Source: JALZOC01 sp035758845 (GTDB lineage Bacteria; Acidobacteriota; Vicinamibacteria; Vicinamibacterales; 2-12-FULL-66-21). From it: a stretch of 64,000 nt of DNA. Each line of letters starts with the position of its first letter. Positions within the stretch are counted from its first letter, which is position 1. The stretch lies in assembly GCA_035758845.1 (NCBI GenBank), contig DASTVZ010000217.1, positions 1-64,000 of the forward strand, in the 5' to 3' direction. Below are positions 1-9,255 of the stretch, piece after piece. The notes beneath the pieces were generated by a model. The model had not been told where the DNA came from. It did not search any database and saw only the letters and a list, made by a program, of their open reading frames with translations. A program made the translations under genes and the position numbers.

Positions 1-180
1 GAGAAGTTCGGTCACCCGAGTTTCAACGCCGATGACATCCCTGAATGCGCTCACGTACTCCTGACGGCTCTTGTCGGCCTGGCGCAGCACCTCTTCCAGC
101 TCGCTCGGTGCGCGACCTTGTTCGGCGGCCGATAGGACGACGAGCGGGGCCAGCACGCCGGCCAATGCTCGACTGAACAT
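1..180 (-). CDS. Exported hypothetical protein, N-terminal part only
   Basis: The first 60 codons of a gene that leaves the window at its left edge. The N-terminus MFSRALAGVLAPLVVLSAAE looks like a signal peptide, followed by a charged helical stretch (EELEEVLRQADKSRQ-like, then YVSAFRDVIGVETRVTELL). The ATG lies 9 bases after the stop of the upstream S41 protease, and a GAGGG ribosome site overlaps that stop, so the two are probably one transcript. Exported acidobacterial proteins with a similar opening are known to me only as hypotheticals. The function cannot be judged from this fragment. Confidence 0.7.
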   Translation of the reverse strand, partial: MFSRALAGVLAPLVVLSAAEQGRAPSELEEVLRQADKSRQEYVSAFRDVIGVETRVTELL

Positions 181-189
181 TCCAGCCCT

Positions 190-3100
190 CTACGACCCTC
201 CACTCTTCCGCTTCCCCCACGTTGGCGGAGGCGGCTCCGTGGTTTTGCGATCGACCGGGCTCGCCTTCAGTAGCCGCATCGCTTCCTCAATCGCGCGTTC
301 GAGCTGCGGGTCGTGTCCGGCAATCACGTCCTTCGGGAAATTCTCCACATCGATGTCGGGGGCCACGCCTTCGTTCTCGACAGCCCACTTGCCATCCCGG
401 GTAAAGAAACCACCGCGCGGCGCGATCATCGAACCGCCATCGACAAATGGAGGCGTGTCCGCCGTGTGAACAAGGCCGCCCCAGGTGCGCTTGCCGACGA
501 GCGGACCGATCTTCCGAAGCTTGAACATGTAGGGCATCAGGTCGCCGCCCGAGCCTGCCATCTCGTTGATGATCATGACTTTCGGTCCCCAGATGCCGGC
601 TGATGGACTGGTGAACGGATATCGATCGCCCGCGACGTTATTGAAGTAGCCATCGAATTGGCGTCCCAGCAAATCGACGATGTAGTCGGCCGCGGAGCCG
701 CCGCCGTTGTAACGCTCGTCGATGATTGCTCCGGACTTGTCCTGCTGCGCGAAGTAGTAGCGATTGAAGCTGCTGTAGCCTGGCTGGCCGGTGTTCGGCA
801 AGTAGACGTAAGCGAGCTGACCGTTCGAAAGCTTGTCGACGAGACGGCGATTCGACTCGACCCACGCGCGCGTCCGCAGCGTCTGCTCGTTCGGCACGGG
901 GACAACCGTCACGATCCGCGCGCCTTCGATGACCGGCTTGCTATTGACCGTCAACGCGGTCTGCCGTCCCGACGTTCCATCCAGCAAGCGATAGATGTTG
1001 TCCGGTGCTTTCAGCTCGACGCCGTTGATGGCGACGATGTAGTCGCCAACGGAGACGTTGACGCCTGGCGCGGCAAGCGGCGCGCGCAGTTCGGGATTCC
1101 AGCTTTCGGTGTCGTAGATCTTCGCGATCTTGTAGCGGCCGCTGTCGATCGTGAAATCGGCGCCGAGCAAGCCGCCAATCGACGGCGGCACCTCTGGCAT
1201 ATCACCGCCGCGCACGTAGGAGTGGCCGATCGCGATCTCGGCACCCATGTTGTCGAGGAGGTAATTCAAGTCGGCACGATGATTCGCGTACGGGAGAAGC
1301 TGCCCGTACATCTCTTTCATCCTCGGCCAGTCGGCACCGTGCGTGTTCGGAACGTACAGGTAATCACGCTGGTTGCGCCAGCCTTCGTTGAAGATCTGCT
1401 TGAACTCCTCCTTCGGCTCGAGGTACATGCGCAGCGTCGCATTGACTCGACCTTGACCCGACTGCGGCGCGGACGCGGCATCCACAAGAAACAGGTTGGC
1501 CGTCGGCGGGCCATCTGCAGCGCCGCCCTGTCGACCGCGACCTCCGCCACCGGTGCGGTACAGAAGCTTGCAGCCATCGGCGCTGAGATCGTATTCAGCG
1601 ACACCGCCGACGAACGTCGATCCGCGGCGATCGCTCACACGGTAGCGTTGCAACGTATTGCCGCCTCCCGCACCGCCGCGCCCCTGGGAACCCGGTGCGG
1701 CTTCGAGGTAGAAGACCGTCCCGGCAACGCCGGCGTGAAGCTCGGAGTACTGACGTTCCGGAACACCATCAACCGAGATGATGCGCTGCTGCAGTCCTTC
1801 GAAGTCGATCTGAACCGTCACTGGCGGGCGCGGACGCGGAGGGGCGGCCGGCTGATCACTCGGAGATTCCTGGTTGGTATCGCCGCCCGCCTGCCCTGCG
1901 CCACCGCGCCGCGCCGTGCAGGCATTCGGCGTCGGTGGTGGCCCTGACGGACGATTACCCACGCCGGCGTCCTCGTCACTCTCCGGCAGCAGTGGGCTCG
2001 GTTCTCCTTTCTTCAAGACGGCGAGATACAGTCCGAAGTTTTCTTCTCGATCGTAAGAGGTCATGTCGAGCCACTGGGATCGCAGGCCAAAATCGGTGGA
2101 GGCGAGGAACCACAGATACTTGCCGCTGGCATCCCAGGCCGGCCACACTGCGTCGGCAAGACCGTCGGTGACCTGCTTCGTTTCACCGGTCTCGACATTG
2201 CTGATGTAGATCGCGTGGTAGAGCGATTTCAGTCGGCTCGCATACGCCACCCACTTTGAGTCCGGACTCCAGACAGGATTCAGCGTGCGCTGCGGCACCA
2301 TCCACGGATCGCGGCCAACGATCCTCGCCTTGCTGCTCTCGACGTCGAGTACCCAGACATGAAGGTTGGTGTCGCTGAAAACGATTTTCTTCGAATCCGG
2401 TGACCACGACGGCGTGTAGTAGTGCGCCGGTTTGTCGAGCGCGATCTCGCGCGGCGGTGTCAGACCGTCGGGCGTCTCGAGCACGAGCTTGTACTCTCCG
2501 GACTTATCGCTGAAGTACGAGAGGTATTTGCCGTCGGGAGACCATGCGGGGTCGCGTTCGGCGGATCCACTCGAGTGGCTCAGGTTCCTGACGTCTCCCT
2601 TCTCCGCTGGAATCGTGAAGATCTCGCCGCGCGCTTCGGCGGCGATCCGCTTCCCGGTCGGCGACAGCACGATGCTGGACATCCGACTGGTGACGTCTTC
2701 CCAGCGCGGCATCATCCACGGAAAATCTCCAGTTGCGCGGATGTTCACGATTGCGGCTTTGCCCGTCTTTGGATCGAGTTCGTGAACGTAGCCGGCCTGC
2801 TCGAACACCACCACGCCTCCACCGGAGTCGAGGGTTTTGACATCGAAATCGGTGAACCGGGTGACCTGTGTGAGCCTCTTCGCCCGCGCGTCGTACGACC
2901 ACACGTTCGAGACACCGTCGCGATCGGAGAGGAAGTACACCGAGTCGCCGACCCAGACCGGATCGATATCCTTCGAGTCAGTCCATGGCGGGGTCACCAG
3001 ATCGTAGGTCTTTGTGTCAACGATCCAGATCGGACGATTCTGCCCGCCGCGATAGTTGCGGCGCTCCTCATCCCAGGAGTTGTTCAGACGATAGGCGATG

Positions 3101-3606
3101 TGCGATCCGTCAGTCGAGATCTTTCCCTGATACGCGCGTGGCAGCGCCATCGGCTGCTCGACGCCCCCCTCAACCGGTACGGTCCAGAAGCGCGGTGCCG
3201 CATTCGGCGCCGCGCTGGCGCGCCCGGAGGCAAACATCACGCTCTTGCCGTCGGGCGTCCATCCTTGAACAGCGTCTGCGCCTGGATGCCACGTCAAGCG
3301 CTTTGGCTCGCCGCCTTCCGCAGGGACCACGTAGACGTCGGCATTGCCGGCGTATTCACCGGTGAATGCGATCCACTGGCCGTCAGGAGAGAAGTGCGGA
3401 TTCGTCGTCTGTCCCTGGAAACTTGTGACGCGACGCGCCACGCCACCGCCGCGCTCGACCACCCACACGTTGTTTGCATAAGTGAACGCAATCTGCGTCG
3501 CGCTCACTGTCGGCGATCGTAACAGTCGCGTCTCGCCGCCATTAGGCGACGCCGCGAGCGCGACCGCGAAGAGCGGGAGGATTAGCCAGGCAAGCCGGTG
3601 TCGCAT
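190..3606 (-). CDS. Tricorn-like S41 family peptidase, exported
   Basis: A 1138-residue exported protease. A signal peptide (MRHRLAWLILPLFAVALA) is followed by TolB/tricorn-type beta-propeller repeats with SPDGQWIAF-like motifs over roughly residues 30-540, a Pro/Gly/Arg-rich linker near 545-690, a helical core domain, a PDZ-like domain near 830-920 and an S41 catalytic domain. Likely catalytic residues are H756 (in NTHGADW) and S1019 (in NEMAGSGGD), with a Glu in the VENEGVAPD motif. This architecture matches bacterial tricorn protease homologues that degrade oligopeptides in the periplasm. The longer ORF starts five codons upstream at 3621, but GGAGAG sits 7 bases before the ATG at 3606. 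A paralogue lies at 31942-35397. Confidence 0.9.
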   Translation of the reverse strand: MRHRLAWLILPLFAVALAASPNGGETRLLRSPTVSATQIAFTYANNVWVVERGGGVARRVTSFQGQTTNPHFSPDGQWIAFTGEYAGNADVYVVPAEGGEPKRLTWHPGADAVQGWTPDGKSVMFASGRASAAPNAAPRFWTVPVEGGVEQPMALPRAYQGKISTDGSHIAYRLNNSWDEERRNYRGGQNRPIWIVDTKTYDLVTPPWTDSKDIDPVWVGDSVYFLSDRDGVSNVWSYDARAKRLTQVTRFTDFDVKTLDSGGGVVVFEQAGYVHELDPKTGKAAIVNIRATGDFPWMMPRWEDVTSRMSSIVLSPTGKRIAAEARGEIFTIPAEKGDVRNLSHSSGSAERDPAWSPDGKYLSYFSDKSGEYKLVLETPDGLTPPREIALDKPAHYYTPSWSPDSKKIVFSDTNLHVWVLDVESSKARIVGRDPWMVPQRTLNPVWSPDSKWVAYASRLKSLYHAIYISNVETGETKQVTDGLADAVWPAWDASGKYLWFLASTDFGLRSQWLDMTSYDREENFGLYLAVLKKGEPSPLLPESDEDAGVGNRPSGPPPTPNACTARRGGAGQAGGDTNQESPSDQPAAPPRPRPPVTVQIDFEGLQQRIISVDGVPERQYSELHAGVAGTVFYLEAAPGSQGRGGAGGGNTLQRYRVSDRRGSTFVGGVAEYDLSADGCKLLYRTGGGGRGRQGGAADGPPTANLFLVDAASAPQSGQGRVNATLRMYLEPKEEFKQIFNEGWRNQRDYLYVPNTHGADWPRMKEMYGQLLPYANHRADLNYLLDNMGAEIAIGHSYVRGGDMPEVPPSIGGLLGADFTIDSGRYKIAKIYDTESWNPELRAPLAAPGVNVSVGDYIVAINGVELKAPDNIYRLLDGTSGRQTALTVNSKPVIEGARIVTVVPVPNEQTLRTRAWVESNRRLVDKLSNGQLAYVYLPNTGQPGYSSFNRYYFAQQDKSGAIIDERYNGGGSAADYIVDLLGRQFDGYFNNVAGDRYPFTSPSAGIWGPKVMIINEMAGSGGDLMPYMFKLRKIGPLVGKRTWGGLVHTADTPPFVDGGSMIAPRGGFFTRDGKWAVENEGVAPDIDVENFPKDVIAGHDPQLERAIEEAMRLLKASPVDRKTTEPPPPTWGKRKSGGS

Positions 3607-3623
3607 TTGCGTTCTCTCCATCC

Positions 3624-3832
3624 CTTCCGCCTGAAGGCGGAAGCCACAGACTTACAAAACCGAGGCGGAAAGCCACAGACTTACGAAAACCGAGGCCGAA
3701 GCCACAGACTTACAAAAACCGGGGCCGAAGCCACAGACTTACAAAAAAACAGAGGCGGAAGCCCGGGAGATTCTACTCTCCAAAGCGTCCGCCCTTGATT
3801 GTGATCTTGTGGCTTCCGCCTTTAGGCGGAAG
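3624..3832. repeat. REP-like palindromes and a four-unit tandem array
   Basis: Two near-perfect palindromes, CTTCCGCC-TGAA-GGCGGAAG (3624-3643) and CTTCCGCC-TTTA-GGCGGAAG (3813-3832), bracket about four tandem units of 27-30 bases (about 3636-3765), each reading roughly GGCGGAAGCCACAGACTTAC plus an A-rich tail and CCG. The stretch fills the gap between the PQQ-like gene and the S41 gene. The same palindrome recurs at 7177, 31849, 47218 and 48018, so it is a dispersed family rather than a local terminator only. Confidence 0.85.
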
Positions 3833-3837
3833 CACCT

Positions 3838-5469
3838 CTAAAGCCCGAAGCAGTACAGCGTTCCGTCGTAAGTACCCAGATAAATGCGCCCGTTGGCCAC
3901 CGTGATGCCACTGAAATGGTTCCACTGGTGCATCTGGTTGCCGCTCGACCACAGTTCCTTCCCCGTCTGCGCATCGAGCACGTAGATGGTTGCGTGGGTA
4001 CCCTTCTCGGCGCGAATGGTGGAGTCAAACTGCAGACCGATGTCGGGCCACGCCTGCTTGGTTTCCTCGCCGCTGCCGTAGCCAAACACCATCCCGTTTG
4101 CGATCACGACCGGTTCGCCGCGCTTCATATCGCGTGAGATCCAGACGGGCGCGAGCTCGAGCTTGCCGTTCTTCTCTTCGACCTTGAATGCCGCGACGCC
4201 GCCGTCCTTGGTCAACGGTGTATTCATGATCGGGAACTTCGCCTGCGAGTGTGCCGGCCCCCAGAACGGCGCGAGCACCCATCGCGTCCCTGATGAATCC
4301 TCCCATGTCGACAACGCGCCCCAGCTGCCGGCATCCTGGAAATCAACTTCTTCGTTGCAGAAGAGCGGCGTCTTGAACAGCGGCGTCTGGTGATCGGCAC
4401 CGCCGAGCGACTTCGGATCGAGCAGATACATGCGGCATTCCTTGCCCGACGCCGCCATCAGCTCACGTCCTTTGAAGTTGAAGATCGTCGGTGTGTTGTT
4501 CGGATCGAGATCGCGTTTCCGCAGCCAATCCCAGTTGGTCGGCGTGTAATAGTCCTTCAACTTCAACTCGTCGCCGACGATCTGCACGCCGATGACGCTG
4601 TTGCCGTAGCGAGGCGGATCGCTGGTCGGGTCGTAAATGCCGTCGCCGGTGGTCGTCCACGCCGCACCAGTTGAATCAATCACCGCACCTCGTCGGCCCC
4701 ACGCCCCCCCGCTCCCCGAGTTGTAGCTCATGATCTTGTGTCGCGGGTCGTCCAGCTTGACTGCCGAAATGCTTTCCCCCGCGTACGTGTTCGCCATCCA
4801 CAACACGTTGTCGACGAGGTTCAGGCTCCAGCCTTTGCCGAGATGGAACATGTAGGACGGTTGCAGATCTTCACCTGTGGCCGCGTTGAGGATATGAAGC
4901 ATTCCGTCGCCGGTGATGAAATAGAGCGGCCGTCTGCCCTGCGCATCGGGCGGACCGATCACGGGCGTATCACTGCTGCCGCCGGGCTGAAGAAACCCAA
5001 GGTGCGCGGGATCGGTCGGTTGCTGCTGCCCGCCTCCGCCACCTCCGCCGCCACCACGGCCCGCCGGCGGCTCGTAGTCCCAGTGCTTCTGCCAGATGAT
5101 TTTTCCGGTATCCGTATCGAACGCGTAGAGATTGTCGGAGATCCCTGCGAGAAATCCGACCTGCTTGGTCCCTGCGGACGTATTCAGCTGTCCGACGACG
5201 AGCACCGGCATCAACGAATGAAGCGCGCGCACTTGATTCTTCGTTTCCAGTTTCCACAGGAGCTTGAGATTCTTGACGTTATCTTTGGTCAGCGTCTTCT
5301 CTTGCTTGTTCCAGCCTGTGCGCTGATTGTCGCCACCGTCGGTCGTCCAGTCGTACAAAGCGGCAGCGCCAGCTTGCGCGCTCACCGTCGTCACATGCGG
5401 CAAACGTCCGGTGCTCCAGCCAAGCCCGCAGCACATCGTCATCGCCGCCAGGGATATCCACTGTTTCAT
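3838..5469 (-). CDS. PQQ-binding-like beta-propeller repeat protein, exported
   Basis: A 543-residue exported propeller. Repeats of the form LYAFDTDTGKIIWQKH, LYFITGDGMLHILNAATGE and IYVLDAQTGKELW are typical of quinoprotein-like eight-bladed propellers. A Gly-rich insertion (PPAGRGGGGGGGGGQQQ) lies near residue 130. No haem motif is visible, so it may be a non-enzymatic PQQ-like propeller or need a separate electron acceptor. The ORF can be extended upstream to 5505, but AGGA lies 7 bases before the ATG at 5469 and the signal peptide (MKQWISLAAMTMCCGLGWS) begins there. It is a paralogue of the next gene upstream, sharing the LGGADHxTPL and TRWxxA motifs. Confidence 0.85.
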   Translation of the reverse strand: MKQWISLAAMTMCCGLGWSTGRLPHVTTVSAQAGAAALYDWTTDGGDNQRTGWNKQEKTLTKDNVKNLKLLWKLETKNQVRALHSLMPVLVVGQLNTSAGTKQVGFLAGISDNLYAFDTDTGKIIWQKHWDYEPPAGRGGGGGGGGGQQQPTDPAHLGFLQPGGSSDTPVIGPPDAQGRRPLYFITGDGMLHILNAATGEDLQPSYMFHLGKGWSLNLVDNVLWMANTYAGESISAVKLDDPRHKIMSYNSGSGGAWGRRGAVIDSTGAAWTTTGDGIYDPTSDPPRYGNSVIGVQIVGDELKLKDYYTPTNWDWLRKRDLDPNNTPTIFNFKGRELMAASGKECRMYLLDPKSLGGADHQTPLFKTPLFCNEEVDFQDAGSWGALSTWEDSSGTRWVLAPFWGPAHSQAKFPIMNTPLTKDGGVAAFKVEEKNGKLELAPVWISRDMKRGEPVVIANGMVFGYGSGEETKQAWPDIGLQFDSTIRAEKGTHATIYVLDAQTGKELWSSGNQMHQWNHFSGITVANGRIYLGTYDGTLYCFGL

Positions 5470-5516
5470 GATCATCCTCATTCGAGAGTATCGGCCCGAC
5501 ATCAACGCCGTTCATC

Positions 5517-5603
5517 GTCACGCTGACTTCGATGTCTACGAGATAAACAGGAGAACGGAGAAAGGAGGACACCTGTGATCTCTTTGCTCGATCGCAGCGT
5601 GAC
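5517..5603. repeat. 87-bp inverted-repeat element, copy 1
   Basis: Ends GTCACGCTG and CAGCGTGAC are perfectly complementary, with a purine-rich centre (AGGAGAACGGAGAAAGGAGG). It has the same length, the same ends and the same purine core as 18967-19053. It lies between the two PQQ-like genes. Confidence 0.7.
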
Positions 5604-5626
5604 AGTGAAGACTGTGATTCCATTCC

Positions 5627-7141
5627 TCATCGCTCCATCGGCATCCCAAACACGTAGAGCGTTCCATCAGACGCCGCGACATAGACCTGGCTGTCGCCGG
5701 CCGATGGACCGACACCCCGCACCGGTGAGGTGATCGTGTTACCGCTCGTCCACAACTCTTTGCCGGTCGCCGCATCGAGCGCGTAGAGAACCCCGTTCGA
5801 CGATCGTCCGCGGCCTTTCGCTTCTCCACTGGCCAGCGCGAAGACGATGCCGTTGACGATCGCCGGCGTCACGGGAGACGCGAGGTCGCGCGACGTCCAT
5901 TGCGGCTGCAGCGTGGGCGCGTCGTTTTGATCGACAACGGTGAATGCCACGAGCGTTCCCGCCGTCACCGCCCCGTTGGCCATCGCGACTTTCGTGTCGG
6001 CATGGAGAACACCGCTCAGCGTGGCGACGATCCATCGCGTCCCCGCTGAATCCTGCCAGCTTGCCACCCCCGTCGGGTCGTCCATCGTGGCCGACATCTG
6101 TGACGACGTATGAAGCGGAGTCTTGTGATCGGCACCACCGAGAGACGTGCTGTCGAGGACATACAGCCGTCCGTCCTTGTTCGCGGCGACGATGAGATCT
6201 TTGCCCTTGTACTGAAAGACGACGGGGTTGGACGTGAACGGCGTGGTTGTCGCGAACCAGTCCTTCTGCGTCAGCGTCTTCTGATCGAGCGACAGGACCG
6301 CGTTAGCGACTTCCGACTTCCCGGAACCTGTGGCGATATACAGCGTGCCGTCGGTGCCAAACGCCGGCGGCGCCGTTCCGGCAATCGTCGCGCCCTTGGT
6401 GTCGTACGACTGCACCGTCTTGGGCGCGCTCGCCTCGCCGGCCAAATCGACTGACCACACGCCGTTCGGAACGTCCGAACAGTTTCCCGTCGTCACTGCG
6501 TAAAGTGTGGTTTCGACCAGGATCGACCCGGCAACGTTGGCGTTGGGCGGCAGCAGCTTCACCGGCGGAATCCGATCGGTTCCAATCTGCGGATTCATCA
6601 CATGGACCATGCCGCCGGTAGAGATCGCAAATACGTTGTTGGGAGCGTCGCGTCCGCCCGGGATCTGCGGTCCCGTCGGGCCGCGCCCACGACCTCCGCC
6701 AAACCCGCCACGACCCGTTGGAAAGGTCAGCGGCGTTGATTTCGTCAGGACGGGCAGGCCCGATGAACACGCCGCGGGCTTCGAAGCGGAGGTTGCCAGC
6801 TTCTGCTGCCAGAACATCCGATTCAGGTCGTAATCAATCGAATACACATGACCCGACGCACTGCCGACGAATGCGAGCGCCTTGAATCCCTTGTGCGCAA
6901 TGAGGTTCGGCAGAAGCAGCGGCTGTGTCAGCCGCTCGTTATCGAGCTTGCGTTTCCAGAGGAACTGAAATCCTGGAGTCTGCATCGCCGCCAAGGAGAT
7001 CTTCGGATCGGTGCGCACGAATGACGTCCGCTGCGCATCACCACCAACCGTCGTCCACGCACCACCGCCGCGTCCCTGCGCGGAGACGACGACTGCCGCT
7101 CCAATTAACACCGCTGCGATCAAACCCAAGCGGAAATTCAT
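5627..7141 (-). CDS. PQQ-binding-like beta-propeller repeat protein, exported
   Basis: A 504-residue exported propeller starting MNFRLGLIAAVLIGAAVVVSA (signal peptide, cleavage near AQG). It carries repeated blades such as VYSIDYDLNRMFWQQK, LYVLDSTSLGGADHKTP and LYALDAATGKELWTSG, and a GRG/FGGGRGRGP linker near residue 150. AGGA lies 5 bases before the chosen ATG; an upstream extension to 7219 only reads through a repeat palindrome. It is the first gene of a leftward cluster with the paralogue at 3838-5469 and the S41 protease. CxxCH is absent, so any electron transfer would need a partner; the divergent CxxCH protein at 7531 is a candidate by position only. Confidence 0.85.
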   Translation of the reverse strand: MNFRLGLIAAVLIGAAVVVSAQGRGGGAWTTVGGDAQRTSFVRTDPKISLAAMQTPGFQFLWKRKLDNERLTQPLLLPNLIAHKGFKALAFVGSASGHVYSIDYDLNRMFWQQKLATSASKPAACSSGLPVLTKSTPLTFPTGRGGFGGGRGRGPTGPQIPGGRDAPNNVFAISTGGMVHVMNPQIGTDRIPPVKLLPPNANVAGSILVETTLYAVTTGNCSDVPNGVWSVDLAGEASAPKTVQSYDTKGATIAGTAPPAFGTDGTLYIATGSGKSEVANAVLSLDQKTLTQKDWFATTTPFTSNPVVFQYKGKDLIVAANKDGRLYVLDSTSLGGADHKTPLHTSSQMSATMDDPTGVASWQDSAGTRWIVATLSGVLHADTKVAMANGAVTAGTLVAFTVVDQNDAPTLQPQWTSRDLASPVTPAIVNGIVFALASGEAKGRGRSSNGVLYALDAATGKELWTSGNTITSPVRGVGPSAGDSQVYVAASDGTLYVFGMPMER

Positions 7142-7530
7142 TTGTATCCTAGACATCCTCTGCGTCCTCGAATCGTCTTCCGCCTGAAGGCGGAAGCCAT
7201 AGGGTTGTGCAACGAACAACGAACTCGTGAGCTGCGAAGTCCAGAGAGGGCCAGCCTTCGCCCACGCTCGCGCGAAGGCTGTCTCGCCGAAGCCGCGCTG
7301 GCGGCGAAGGCGGAGGAACGTTTTACTATTTTTCCGCGAACACGTGTATAGCGACTCTGCTCTGCAATACTGCGTACGCCGCGCATATTGCAGAGCGAAA
7401 CATCAGTCGGCGCGAAAGACGGTATAGTTAGAAGATACGCGCTGAGCGGCTGCGCCGCTTACGAGCCACGGAAGAACACGGAAGAACACGGAAGAACACG
7501 GACACGGAACAACACGGAACAACACGGAAT
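7142..7530. repeat. Gene-free divergent region built of three repeat types
   Basis: This 389-base stretch between divergent genes holds a perfect REP palindrome (CTTCCGCCTGAAGGCGGAAG, 7177-7196), a GC-rich CCTTCGCC/GCGAAGG element (about 7253-7313) and, right before the HhH gene, a tandem ACGGAAGAAC/ACGGAACAAC array (7466-7530). An A/T-richer part around 7320-7440 probably carries the promoters, but no confident -35/-10 pair was identified. Confidence 0.7.
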
Positions 7531-8010
7531 ATGGTCGACAGCAACACCTTCCGCACAGTTCGCTGGACACTGGCACTTCTCGTTGTTGGAATGGCAACAA
7601 CGCTGGTCACGATTGGAGCCAAGGCGCAGGATCAAGACGATGCGCCGGCGGCGGCGTTCAGACGCGTGTGCAGCAACTGCCATGACGCGGATCGCATTCT
7701 GTCGACGCGCCGGACGCGCACGCAGTGGGAAGAGGTCATCGAGAAGATGATCGATCGCGGCGCCGAAGGCACGTCCGACGATTTCACCACCGCGGAAGAG
7801 TACTTGCTGCGCGTCAGCGGCCGGGTGAACGTCAATCGTGCAACGACCAAGGATCTGGTGACCGTGCTCGCCATCACGCAAAAAGATGCCGACGCGATCG
7901 CCGAGTACCGAAAAGCCAACGGCGAGATCAAGGACTTCGACGCGCTGGCCAAAGTCCCGGGAATCGACCTCGATAAACTAAACAAGGCACGCGACGCTAT
8001 TTCGTTCTAG
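7531..8010 (+). CDS. Exported helix-hairpin-helix protein with a CxxCH haem motif
   Basis: A 159-residue exported protein. An N-terminal hydrophobic segment (residues 13-32) is followed by C47-S-N-C50-H51, a cytochrome c-type haem site in the context AAAFRRVCSNCHDADRIL, then a C-terminal helix-hairpin-helix pair of the ComEA type (VNVNRATTKDLVTVLAIT and DFDALAKVPGIDLDKLNKA). The single CxxCH lacks an obvious distal Met, so haem ligation is uncertain. It diverges from the PQQ-like pair, which suggests an electron-transfer or scaffolding role. The tandem repeat runs up to the ATG, so the start could be slightly downstream, although the signal peptide favours this one. Confidence 0.85.
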   Translation: MVDSNTFRTVRWTLALLVVGMATTLVTIGAKAQDQDDAPAAAFRRVCSNCHDADRILSTRRTRTQWEEVIEKMIDRGAEGTSDDFTTAEEYLLRVSGRVNVNRATTKDLVTVLAITQKDADAIAEYRKANGEIKDFDALAKVPGIDLDKLNKARDAISF

Positions 8011-8132
8011 AAGCGGTGAGGCGCGCGACGGGCGCGCCCGCCGGAGCGGAGTGGGCCATCGGGGCCCCGCGAGCGAAGGCGTGGGGGGTCCGCGCGGGCG
8101 AAGCCCCCCGGACCAATGATGCTGAGGGTGCG

Positions 8133-9254
8133 ATGCGGAATGTCTTGAGAGTTCCGGCAGCAGCGATCGTGTGCGCCGTGATGGTCACCAGCGCGTGCGG
8201 AGGATCGGCCCCACAACCTCCCTTATCAGGCGCCACCACACCAGCTCCAGCGCCTCCGCCGAAACCTGTTCTGCCGGCCGGGCCGGCGTTGTATGTGTCC
8301 GATGAAACCGGCGGCAACGTCATCGTCATCGATCCTGCCGCGGGACAGGTGCTCGAGCGCATTGCCGTCGGCAAGCGTCCCCGCGGCATTCGCGTGTCCC
8401 GCGACGGCACGCAACTGCTCGTCGCGCTCTCCGGTTCAGCTATTGCCGGGCCCAACGTGGACGAATCGAAGCTGCCTCCTCCGGATCGAAGCGCTGACGG
8501 CATCGGTGTGGTCGATCTAGCGACGCACAAACTCGTGAAGAAATATGAGAGCGGCGACGATCCCGAGCTCTTCGACACGTCGCCTGATGGCAGCACGATC
8601 TATGTGTCGAACGAGGATGCCGCGCAGGTCTCGATCATCGACGTCGCCACCGGCAACATCGCAGCTCGCATCGGCGTCGGCGGCGAACCAGAAGGGGTTA
8701 CGGTAAACCCCGACGGCACGATGGTGTTCGTCACGTCGGAAGAAAGCGGCGACGTGGCAGCGATCGATACAAAAACTCGCAAACTGCTCGCCCGAATCAA
8801 AACCGGACCACGACCACGTTCGGTCACCTTTTCCAAGGACGGCGCCATCGCGTTCGTGCCAAGCGAGACTGCGGCGTTCATCAGCGTCATCGACGTGGCC
8901 AAGCGCAAGGTAGCCGCTACGATTCAGCTTCCGAAGATCGAAGGCGCGGAGACGCCGCCGCGACCGATGGGTGGCGTTCTTTCGCCTGACGGCACCCAGG
9001 TGTTCATGTCGCTGGGACGCGCGAGCGCTGTCGCGGTGATTGACGTGGCGAGCCGAAAACTCCTGCGGACGATCACCGGTGTTGGCGCGCGCCCGTGGGG
9101 CGTCGCGCTCAGTGCTGATGGCTCGAAGCTTTACACCGCGAACGGTCCAAGCGGCGACGTCTCGATCATCGACGTCGCGAACGGCAAGGTCGAAAAGAAG
9201 GTGTCAACCGGCGGAAGCCCGTGGGGTGTCGTGTACGTCGAGAAAAAACAATGA
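8133..9254 (+). CDS. YVTN-family beta-propeller lipoprotein
   Basis: A 373-residue protein. The N-terminus MRNVLRVPAAAIVCAVMVTSACGG is a signal peptide with a near-lipobox (TSAC). The rest is a seven-bladed YVTN/cytochrome D1-like propeller with repeats such as LYVSDETGGNVIVIDPAAG, IYVSNEDAAQVSIIDVATG and LYTANGPSGDVSIIDVANG. These surface or periplasmic propellers are usually binding proteins; no catalytic residues can be assigned. The ORF runs open upstream to 8016 through a GC-rich spacer, but GAGGG 5 bases before the ATG at 8133 and the signal peptide fix the start. Its stop is one base from the stop of the convergent TonB receptor. Confidence 0.85.
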   Translation: MRNVLRVPAAAIVCAVMVTSACGGSAPQPPLSGATTPAPAPPPKPVLPAGPALYVSDETGGNVIVIDPAAGQVLERIAVGKRPRGIRVSRDGTQLLVALSGSAIAGPNVDESKLPPPDRSADGIGVVDLATHKLVKKYESGDDPELFDTSPDGSTIYVSNEDAAQVSIIDVATGNIAARIGVGGEPEGVTVNPDGTMVFVTSEESGDVAAIDTKTRKLLARIKTGPRPRSVTFSKDGAIAFVPSETAAFISVIDVAKRKVAATIQLPKIEGAETPPRPMGGVLSPDGTQVFMSLGRASAVAVIDVASRKLLRTITGVGARPWGVALSADGSKLYTANGPSGDVSIIDVANGKVEKKVSTGGSPWGVVYVEKKQ

Positions 9255-9255
9255 T

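Noticed and set aside
658..1947. 429-aa ORF on the plus strand
   Set aside because: Antisense to the S41 protease with its catalytic motifs; typical high-GC shadow.
3636..3765. Possible CRISPR array
   Set aside because: Units are adjacent without unique spacers, only four, with slippage in the A run; no cas genes.
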